From NCBI GenBank assembly GCA_023390955.1, contig JAEWBW010000202.1, positions 1 through 8,606 on the forward strand: DNA of 8,606 nucleotides, in the 5' to 3' direction. The notes beneath the pieces are model-generated. The model worked only from the letters and a program-made list of their open reading frames with translations, did not search any database and was not told where the DNA came from. The stretch's first letter is position 1, and the number at the start of each line of letters is the position of its first letter. The position numbers and the translations under genes were made by a program. Of this stretch, positions 1 through 4,973 are shown piece after piece. The stretch is from Pseudomonadota bacterium. Lineage in GTDB: Bacteria > Pseudomonadota > Alphaproteobacteria > Rhizobiales > Xanthobacteraceae.

Positions 1-104
1 CTAAGGGCGAAATGCTGTCCGCGATCGCGCTCACGTTGTACCGGTCACGGACGCCGAATATTGTCGCCGTATTGATTCCAGAAATTATTGGTAGGGGAAT
101 TGCG

Positions 105-1925
105 ATGGAGCGCATCGCTCGCTGCAAGGCCATGTTCCTCGGGAGCGCTGCTGTTTTGGCGCTAAGCGTCCCGGCTGGAGCGCAAACGATCGACACCATT
201 CCGCAATGGAATGGAACAAGTTTCATTTCCTCCTGGGGCATCACCAACACGGCCACATACGGCCAGACTTTTACGCCGAACGGGGTGCAGACCACGCTCA
301 ACGGCTTCACCGTCAAGGTCGGCTATGGAACTGCCGATGCCCCTTACCAGGCCTATGTCTATGCCTGGGATGGCGGGAATAGCCGCCTTACGGGTGGCGC
401 ACTGTTCACGTCCGCGCCAGGAGTGGCGACCCAGGGCGCCGGGTTCACGAGCTATAGCTTCAACACCGGGCCGGTCGCCCTGACTCCGGGTCAGCAATAT
501 GTGGTGTTCCTGTCGACGTCCGGCCTGCAAGCGGCCCAGCCGAATTCCGCCTTCCGCTGGGGGGCGCTGACCAACGACGCGGCAATTCCCGGCGGCCGGT
601 TCGTTTTCCAGAACAACGGCGACAACTTTGCCAATTTGAGCACCGTCGGCTGGAGCTTCATTAGCGAAGATCTGGCGATCACCCTCAATCTTTCCGGCTT
701 GTTCAGCAATCTGCTGCCGGCCAACGCACCGATCAACCCGACCAATGTCGCGGGCGCGATCGACAGGGCCGGCGCGCTCGGAGCCCTGCCGGCCGGATTC
801 AACGCGCTGTCTTTCATGACCACGCCGCAGTTCCTCGATGCGCTCGGCCAGATCTCGGGCGAAAATCATACGCAGGCACAGCAGGGTGCGTTCCAGCTCG
901 GCAACCTCTACCTGAGCCTGCTGACGGATCCGATGTCGACCAACAAGGTCGCCACCACAGCTCCGCTCGGCTATGCCCCGGAGAAGAAGCTGCCGGCAGG
1001 TGTTGCCGCGGCGAATGCGATGTTCACCAAGGCGCCGCCGATCGTGTACGCGCCGCGATGGGATGTCTGGGGCGCCGCGTTCGGCGGCGCCAACACGACC
1101 CGCGGCGACGCCGTGGTCGTCGGCAGCCACGACGCTTACACCCGGGTCGGTGGGGTCGCGGCCGGTGCTGACTATCGCTACGCGCCGAACTCGATGATCG
1201 GCTTCTCGCTCGCCGGCGGCAACATCAACTGGTCGACGACCGGCGGCTCCGCGATTGCCGGTTGCTGCGGCGGCGGTGCCAGCGAGTCCTTCATGGCCGG
1301 CATCTACGGCAAGCACGATTTTGGCGCCGGCTACGTGTCGGGTGCGCTGGCCTACTCGAACTACTGGATGCGGGCCGACCGCACCGTGACCATTGCCGGG
1401 CTCGACCGGTTGCACGCCGAGTTCGATGCGCAGGGTATCGGCGGACGTCTCGAGGGCGGCTGGCGAGCCGGCCAGTACTGGAATGTCAACTGGACGCCCT
1501 ATGCCGCGTTCCAGGGCCAGAGCTTCCACACGCCGAACTACGGCGAAGTGGCGGTCACCGGCAGCAACCAGTTCGCGCTGAACTTCACGTCGCGCACGGC
1601 GACCGCGTATCGCGGTGAGCTTGGTGTGCGCACCGACAAGGTCATGGCGGTCGACAATGGCGGCCAGCTCAACCTGTTCGGCAAGTTCGCTTATGCCCGC
1701 GACGAGATCACCAACCCGCAGGCGAATGCGACCTTCGCTGCGATCGGTCCGGTCGCCGGCTTCACCGTGTTCGGTGCGCGGCCGTCGCGCGACCTGGCGC
1801 TGACGACGGCCGGTGCCGAGTGGCGCCTGACGAACGGCATCTCTTTCCTGACGAAGTTTGACGGCGAATTCGGCGACCGCTCGCAGACCTATAGCGGCAC
1901 CGGACGCATCCGTTACACCTGGTAA
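105..1925 (+). CDS. Autotransporter (type Va-like) outer-membrane protein with a short non-repetitive passenger
   Basis: This 606-residue protein has three parts. Residues 1-26 form a signal peptide: basic start, hydrophobic AAVLALSV core, likely cleavage after AGA before QT. Residues about 27-200 form a beta-rich passenger. Residues about 315-606 form a C-terminal autotransporter beta-barrel, beginning near YAPRWDVWG, with alternating aromatic/Gly-rich strands and ending in RIRYTW; the terminal aromatic residue is the usual outer-membrane assembly signal. Between passenger and barrel lies the linker common in this family, with QISGENH near 249-255. The passenger resembles a single jelly-roll sandwich (GQTFTP, YVYAWDG, LTPGQQYVVFLS). 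It shows no protease triad, no RGD and no tandem repeats, so its ligand is unknown. The start at 105 is preferred over an in-frame ATG at 12 because AGGGGA (93-98) sits 6 bases ahead and the signal peptide then begins properly. A second in-frame ATG at 132 is possible. The gene is monocistronic and convergent with rpsR. Confidence 0.88.
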   Translation: MERIARCKAMFLGSAAVLALSVPAGAQTIDTIPQWNGTSFISSWGITNTATYGQTFTPNGVQTTLNGFTVKVGYGTADAPYQAYVYAWDGGNSRLTGGALFTSAPGVATQGAGFTSYSFNTGPVALTPGQQYVVFLSTSGLQAAQPNSAFRWGALTNDAAIPGGRFVFQNNGDNFANLSTVGWSFISEDLAITLNLSGLFSNLLPANAPINPTNVAGAIDRAGALGALPAGFNALSFMTTPQFLDALGQISGENHTQAQQGAFQLGNLYLSLLTDPMSTNKVATTAPLGYAPEKKLPAGVAAANAMFTKAPPIVYAPRWDVWGAAFGGANTTRGDAVVVGSHDAYTRVGGVAAGADYRYAPNSMIGFSLAGGNINWSTTGGSAIAGCCGGGASESFMAGIYGKHDFGAGYVSGALAYSNYWMRADRTVTIAGLDRLHAEFDAQGIGGRLEGGWRAGQYWNVNWTPYAAFQGQSFHTPNYGEVAVTGSNQFALNFTSRTATAYRGELGVRTDKVMAVDNGGQLNLFGKFAYARDEITNPQANATFAAIGPVAGFTVFGARPSRDLALTTAGAEWRLTNGISFLTKFDGEFGDRSQTYSGTGRIRYTW

Positions 1926-1962
1926 GGGCAGGCGCCGGACCTCCGGCTCCACGGCATCAAAA

Positions 1963-1997
1963 CAAAACCGGCGCCCACGATGTGGGCGCCGGTTTTG
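1963..1997. terminator. Bidirectional intrinsic terminator between the autotransporter gene and rpsR
   Basis: A perfect 16-bp stem (1963-1978 with 1982-1997) closes on a 3-base loop. It has a GC-rich core flanked by AAAA on the left arm and TTTT on the right arm, so each strand yields a hairpin ending in a short U tract. It lies 37 bp after the autotransporter stop and 54 bp after the rpsR stop on the other strand, so it can end both convergent transcripts. Confidence 0.85.
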
Positions 1998-2015
1998 ATT
2001 TTGGCGGATCGAATG

Positions 2016-2042
2016 CGGCCGGTGGCGTATCGCCGCCGGCCG
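2016..2042 (-). terminator. Second GC-rich hairpin just downstream of rpsR
   Basis: A 12-base inverted repeat (2016-2027 with 2031-2042) has a TAT loop and one non-Watson-Crick position, 2023/2035. It begins 9 bases past the rpsR stop codon on the minus strand. No U tract follows directly, so it may be a 3'-end stabiliser or an accessory terminator ahead of the stronger hairpin at 1963-1997. The structure is visible; the role is inferred. Confidence 0.5.
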
Positions 2043-2051
2043 AAATTCGTC

Positions 2052-2291
2052 TTAGCGGATCACGTAGGGCAGGAGGCCGAGGAACCGTGCGCGCTTGATG
2101 GCGCGGGCGAGTTCACGCTGCTTCTTGGCCGACACGGCGGTGATGCGGCTCGGCACGATCTTGCCGCGCTCGGAGACGTAACGCATCAACAGCTTCGAAT
2201 CCTTGTAGTCGATCTTCGGCGCGTTCGGACCCGTGAACGGACAGGTCTTGCGGCGGCGGAAAAACGGACGGCGGGCGCCAGCTTCTGCCAT
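2052..2291 (-). CDS. rpsR: 30S ribosomal protein S18
   Basis: This 79-residue basic protein binds 16S rRNA in the platform of the small subunit as a partner of S6. The family core is plain: PFFRRRKTCPF near the start, then KIDYKDSKLLMRYVSERGKIVPSRIT and a helical RELARAIKRARFLGLLPY end. Length is normal for an alphaproteobacterial S18. Only one Cys (C17) is present, so a zinc-binding form is unlikely. It is the second gene of the rpsF-rpsR unit, with 5 bases between the rpsF stop and this ATG. Its Shine-Dalgarno AGGAG (complement of 2300-2304) lies inside the last codons of rpsF, which suggests translational coupling. Two hairpins follow on the minus strand. Confidence 0.97.
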   Translation of the reverse strand: MAEAGARRPFFRRRKTCPFTGPNAPKIDYKDSKLLMRYVSERGKIVPSRITAVSAKKQRELARAIKRARFLGLLPYVIR

Positions 2292-2296
2292 GGTTC

Positions 2297-2770
2297 TTAC
2301 TCCTGATCCGTCGAGGTTTCAGCGTCGTCGCGGGGGCGGCGCGGGCCGCGGTCACCGCGGAAGCCACCACCTTCACGGTCGCCACGGAAGCCGCCTTCGC
2401 GCTCACCGCGGAAGCCGCCGCCACGGTCGTCGCGCTCACGATCGCGATCGGCCTTGCGCATCATCGCCGAGGGACCTTCCTCGAGCTCTTCGACGCGGAC
2501 GCTGAGATAGCGGATCACGTCTTCGCTGATGCGCTCCTGGCGCTCGATCTCGGCGATCGCCGCGGACGGCGCGTCGATGTTGAGCAGCACGAAGTGCGCC
2601 TTGCGATTCTTGTTCATGCGGTAGGTGAGGGAGCGAACGCCCCAATTCTCGGTCTTGGTGATCTTGCCACCGAGGCCTTCGACGATGCCCGTCATCTGGG
2701 CCGTCAGCTCTTCAACCTGCTGCGGGCTCGCGTCTTGGCGCGCGAGAAAGACATGCTCATAAAGAGGCAT
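2297..2770 (-). CDS. rpsF: 30S ribosomal protein S6 with Arg/Gly-rich C-terminal tail
   Basis: S6 pairs with S18 on the 30S platform. Residues 1-97 are a complete S6 fold: MPLYEHVFLARQD opening, KTENWGVRSLTYRMNKNRKAHF in the middle, and ISEDVIRYLSVRVEELEEGP at the end. Residues 98-157 are an extension of low complexity, charged and probably disordered, with three near-repeats of the form GGFRG(E/D)R at about 118-141, then GPRRPRDD and an acidic end. Many proteobacterial S6 proteins carry acidic or charged tails, but a 60-residue RG-rich one is long. The start is supported by AAGGA (complement of 2776-2780) 5 bases upstream, with a second GAGGA slightly farther. It is the first gene of the rpsF-rpsR unit; its leader can fold over the ribosome binding site (see 2774-2837). 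Confidence 0.96.
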   Translation of the reverse strand: MPLYEHVFLARQDASPQQVEELTAQMTGIVEGLGGKITKTENWGVRSLTYRMNKNRKAHFVLLNIDAPSAAIAEIERQERISEDVIRYLSVRVEELEEGPSAMMRKADRDRERDDRGGGFRGEREGGFRGDREGGGFRGDRGPRRPRDDAETSTDQE

Positions 2771-2773
2771 GGA

Positions 2774-2837
2774 AGTCCTTTCCTCATGTTAGCGCATCGC
2801 CCGGCGTCAAGCCCTTAAGAGACCTTCGGAAAGGACT
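2774..2837 (-). promoter_or_regulatory. rpsF leader stem sequestering the ribosome binding site (possible S6:S18 autoregulatory leader)
   Basis: On the minus strand, AGTCCTTTCC (complement of 2828-2837) is perfectly complementary to GGAAAGGACT (complement of 2774-2783). The latter contains the rpsF Shine-Dalgarno and ends 3 bases before the ATG. Pairing would close a 64-base element and hide the ribosome binding site. A CCG trinucleotide falls at the inner edge of the 5' arm. Known background: in many bacteria the S6:S18 complex binds an rpsF leader structure containing a CCG bulge that mimics its 16S rRNA site and represses its own translation. The stem is seen; the match to that motif is inferred, and I could not place its second helix with certainty. 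Confidence 0.5.
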
Positions 2838-2963
2838 CTGGGATTAAGCTCAGAAGGCGGAAACACGGGACGACGGGTCAACTGGCCCTGTCACATCAAA
2901 ATCAAGGAATGAAATTGTTGAGACCGTCCGTTCAGCTCCCGGCCGGGGTCTGCGGATGCGCGC

Positions 2964-2991
2964 CTTATACGGATTTTGACCGGCTTGGCAA
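2964..2991 (-). promoter_or_regulatory. Likely rpsF-rpsR promoter
   Basis: Reading the minus strand, TTGCCA (complement of 2986-2991) and TATAAG (complement of 2964-2969) are separated by 16 bases, a good sigma-70 type match. Transcription would start near 2957, giving a leader of about 187 bases, long enough to carry the regulatory stem next to the rpsF start. Confidence 0.45.
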
Positions 2992-3033
2992 GGTTTGCGG
3001 GCCAGTTTTAGCGAATTGCCCGGGTAGGAGGTG

Positions 3034-3055
3034 GGTGTTCCGTTGCGGGAACACC
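3034..3055. repeat. Perfect 8-bp inverted repeat upstream of the sRNA candidate
   Basis: GGTGTTCC (3034-3041) and GGAACACC (3048-3055) flank a 6-base spacer. It is not followed by a T tract in either direction, so it is not an obvious terminator. Its centre is about 60 bases before the predicted start at 3104, a position typical of activator binding sites. It could instead be an RNA hairpin or a site serving the divergent rpsF promoter. No regulator is recognised from it. Confidence 0.4.
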
Positions 3056-3088
3056 GAAGTTCTACGGAATCCCGTATTTTCCGCAAGA

Positions 3089-3097
3089 TGCTATAAT
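3089..3097 (+). promoter_or_regulatory. Consensus extended -10 promoter for the sRNA candidate
   Basis: TGCTATAAT is a perfect extended -10 element (TGnTATAAT), unusual in such GC-rich DNA. No good -35 stands 16-18 bases upstream, but extended -10 promoters can work without one. The predicted start is about 3104. Confidence 0.5.
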
Positions 3098-3103
3098 ACC
3101 GCT

Positions 3104-3171
3104 GCCGGGGCTGCATTTCATCTCGAACCCATTTTCACCGGCAAGGGGCCGCTCCCAGGAGCGGCCCCTTT
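3104..3171 (+). ncRNA. Candidate small RNA of about 70 nt
   Basis: A transcript starting 7 bases after the extended -10 would open with GCCGG (3104-3108), which pairs with CCGGC (3138-3142). The closing pair 3103/3143 is possible too, giving a 5' hairpin with a roughly 29-base, pyrimidine-rich loop. It then runs straight into a strong terminator hairpin (3143-3170). So promoter, structured body and terminator are spaced as a compact free-standing sRNA. There is no start codon with a ribosome binding site inside it. It is not the leader of the TetR gene, because the terminator precedes that gene and the TetR gene has its own promoter. I do not recognise the family; targets are unknown. Confidence 0.42.
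3143..3170 (+). terminator. Intrinsic terminator of the sRNA candidate
   Basis: Arms 3143-3154 and 3159-3170 form a 12-bp uninterrupted stem, mostly GC, with a 4-base loop and a short T run at 3169-3171. The plus-strand orientation is favoured because the T run is longer on that side. The U tract is short, as is often the case in alphaproteobacteria. Confidence 0.65.
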
Positions 3172-3195
3172 CGATTCGGGACATCGCGCAGGATA

Positions 3196-3232
3196 TTGCC
3201 TGTTCGCCAATTTGTTTGTAAAACATACAAAT
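3196..3232 (+). promoter_or_regulatory. TetR-gene promoter overlapped by a palindromic operator
   Basis: ATTTGTTTG (3210-3218) and CATACAAAT (3224-3232) form an inverted repeat matching at 8 of 9 positions around a 5-base AT spacer, in an AT-rich island within GC-rich DNA. TTTGT...ACAAA half-sites of this size are typical of TetR-family operators. A promoter TTGCCT (3196-3201), 17-base spacer, TAAAAC (3219-3224) fits, placing the -10 inside the palindrome. Binding by the regulator encoded 17 bp downstream would block the promoter, so autorepression of the TetR-desaturase operon is inferred. Confidence 0.6.
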
Positions 3233-3248
3233 AAATCGGAGAAGGTCG

Positions 3249-3944
3249 ATGGCGCAAAGGTCCGTTCAAACTCCGTCCGAGTCGTCTGATCCCCGGCATG
3301 CCGTCCGCGCCACGCGCTCGGCAGGCCGCAAGACGCGCTCCTTGCTGCTGGATGCGGCGAGCCCCTTGTTCAGGGAGCGGGGACTCGCGGGCACGTCGAT
3401 CTCCGATATCGCAACGGCGGCGAACGCGTTTCCGAGCCAGATCACCTATTACTTCCGCACCAAGGAGGCGCTGTTCGTCGAATGCGCCTGCCGCGATCTG
3501 CTGTATCTCGCACGTGCGACCGAGCAGGCGGCGCTGAAGGCCCGCACCCCGCGTGAATACACGCATGCACTGGCGGAGACGGTCACAGCGACCGACAGCA
3601 TCGCCTTCTTCGCGGAAGCGCTGACCCTGACGCGCCGCCGCCAGGATCTCGCGCCGCTGGTCGAGCGCACCATCGAGCGCCTGCACACTGAAGGCGCGCG
3701 CGCCTATGCGGGCCAGGTGGAGCGGCACGGTTGGCGCTCCCTGCGCGCGCCTGACGAGAGCTCGCGGCGGTTCTGGGCGGTCGCGATCGGCGTCGTCCTC
3801 GAAGGCTACGCCATGGGCCGTTCGCCCGAGGATCTCTGCAGCGAGATGCTGCGCGTGCTGGGCGACCAGGCGAAATCCGCAAACGACGGCGCACCGCTGC
3901 GGCTCGTCGACGACGCATCCACCCATTCGGACCGGGAGAGCTAG
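3249..3944 (+). CDS. TetR/AcrR-family transcriptional regulator, probably controlling the adjoining desaturase
   Basis: This is a 231-residue one-component regulator. The TetR_N DNA-binding domain spans about residues 30-77, with LLLDAASPLFRERGLAGTSISDIA followed by the recognition-helix region ITYYFRTKEALF. The remaining helical C-terminal part (about 85-205) would bind an inducer and form the dimer; it matches no ligand class I can name. The first 28 residues and the last 20 are polar tails. The start is supported by GGAG (3238-3241) 7 bases upstream. The gene is followed after 3 bases by a desaturase and preceded by a palindrome over its promoter. Known parallel: Pseudomonas DesT, a TetR protein, senses acyl-CoA composition and controls a desaturase. 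A similar lipid-sensing role here is inference from context, not from sequence identity. Confidence 0.9.
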   Translation: MAQRSVQTPSESSDPRHAVRATRSAGRKTRSLLLDAASPLFRERGLAGTSISDIATAANAFPSQITYYFRTKEALFVECACRDLLYLARATEQAALKARTPREYTHALAETVTATDSIAFFAEALTLTRRRQDLAPLVERTIERLHTEGARAYAGQVERHGWRSLRAPDESSRRFWAVAIGVVLEGYAMGRSPEDLCSEMLRVLGDQAKSANDGAPLRLVDDASTHSDRES

Positions 3945-3947
3945 GCC

Positions 3948-4973
3948 ATGACCGCACTTCGCATGCGAGCCCGCGAATTCCTGACCGACGAGCAACTCGC
4001 CATCGTGCGCGAGCGCGTGACCTGGAAAGGCGTGGCTCTGATCGTGCACGCATGGGTGCTGATCATTGGCGCCATCGCGCTGGTGGCATGGTGGCCCAAT
4101 CCGCTGACCTTCATTCTCGCGGTCGGCATCATCGGCTCGCGCCAGCTCGGCCTTGCCATCCTGATGCATGACGGCGCCCATGGCTGCCTGTCGGCGGACG
4201 AGAAGACCAATCTGGCGCTGAGCCAGTGGCTCTGTGCCTATCCGATCTTCGCCGAGACGCGGTCCTACCGACGCTACCATCTGCAGCATCATGCGCGCAC
4301 GCAGCAGGAGGACGATCCCGACCTCGTGCTGTCGGCGCCATTTCCGATCACCAAGCTGAGCTATCGCCGCAAGTTCATCCGCGATCTCACCGGTCAGACC
4401 GGCTACCAGCAGCGCAAGGCGCAGTTCCTGAACGCGCTCGGGCCGAAGGACTGGCCATGGTCGCAGCGCGCCGCGCATTTCCGGGAGAAGCTCGGGCCGC
4501 AATGTGCCGTCAACGCCGTGATGTTCGCAGCACTCGCGGCCGCAGGCGTGTGGTGGGCCTATCCGCTGTTATGGCTCTTGCCGCTCGTGACCTGGATGAT
4601 GGTCATTACCCGCATCCGCAACATTGCCGAGCACGCGGTCGTTCCTGATAGCAGCGATCCCCTGCGCAACACCCGCACCACGCATGCGAACGTCCTCGAG
4701 CGGCTGTTCATCGCGCCCTATTACGTGAACTACCATCTCGAGCATCATCTGCTCTTCTACGTGCCCTGCTACAATCTTCCGCGCGTGCATCGCCTGCTGA
4801 GCGAAAGCCGTCATGCGGATCGGATGGAAGTGCAGCCGAACTATCTTGCGGTGCTGCGGCTTGCCACCGCGAAACCGGACCGCGAGGACCGGCCGGGGCA
4901 ATTGGTCAGCAATGTCCGCCGCGCGCGGGCCGGCGCCGACGTCGGTGCGGATCAGCGTTCGGGCGGGTTCTAG
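3948..4973 (+). CDS. Membrane-bound fatty acid desaturase-family protein (di-iron, three histidine boxes)
   Basis: This 341-residue integral membrane protein belongs to the fatty acid desaturase/hydroxylase superfamily (PF00487), which uses O2 and a di-iron centre to desaturate or hydroxylate lipid chains. All metal-binding boxes are intact: HDGAH at 74-78, HLQHH at 111-115, HLEHH at 263-267, plus NIAEH at 225-229. Hydrophobic segments are near 29-50, 52-73 and 187-220. The last 40 residues are hydrophilic. The RNIAEHA and NYHLEHHL patterns resemble the branch that includes lipid desaturases and enzymes annotated as hydrocarbon oxygenases, so the substrate and regiochemistry cannot be fixed from sequence. 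A GGAGAG Shine-Dalgarno lies in the last TetR codons, with 3 bases between the genes, so the two are probably one operon and translationally coupled. Its TAG stop overlaps the stop of the convergent diguanylate cyclase gene. Confidence 0.9.
   Translation: MTALRMRAREFLTDEQLAIVRERVTWKGVALIVHAWVLIIGAIALVAWWPNPLTFILAVGIIGSRQLGLAILMHDGAHGCLSADEKTNLALSQWLCAYPIFAETRSYRRYHLQHHARTQQEDDPDLVLSAPFPITKLSYRRKFIRDLTGQTGYQQRKAQFLNALGPKDWPWSQRAAHFREKLGPQCAVNAVMFAALAAAGVWWAYPLLWLLPLVTWMMVITRIRNIAEHAVVPDSSDPLRNTRTTHANVLERLFIAPYYVNYHLEHHLLFYVPCYNLPRVHRLLSESRHADRMEVQPNYLAVLRLATAKPDREDRPGQLVSNVRRARAGADVGADQRSGGF

Larger units (their letters stand above)
2771..3248. other. 478-bp divergent intergenic region between rpsF and the TetR gene
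   Basis: No convincing protein gene lies here; small open frames on both strands lack Shine-Dalgarno sites and family resemblance. The stretch holds, in order, the rpsF leader stem (2774-2837), a likely rpsF promoter (2964-2991, minus), an 8-bp inverted repeat (3034-3055), an extended -10 (3089-3097), an sRNA candidate ending in a terminator hairpin (about 3104-3171), and the TetR promoter/operator (3196-3232). Each is listed separately. Confidence 0.7.

Noticed and set aside
12..104. Upstream in-frame ATG adding 31 residues to the autotransporter
   Set aside because: No Shine-Dalgarno, and the extension would bury the signal peptide; the ATG at 105 has both a good site and a proper signal peptide.
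162..1952. 596-residue open frame antisense to the autotransporter gene
   Set aside because: It is a shadow created by GC-rich third positions. Its product is Arg/Ala/Gly/Val-rich without any recognisable domain, while the plus strand encodes a complete signal peptide and barrel.
2909..3289. 126-residue plus-strand open frame in the rpsF-TetR gap
   Set aside because: No Shine-Dalgarno, crosses the terminator hairpin and the TetR operator, and shows no protein-like pattern. The region reads better as regulatory RNA and promoters.
3135..4502. 455-residue open frame antisense to the TetR and desaturase genes
   Set aside because: It runs through the terminator hairpin and operator, has no ribosome binding site or family resemblance, and opposes two well supported genes.
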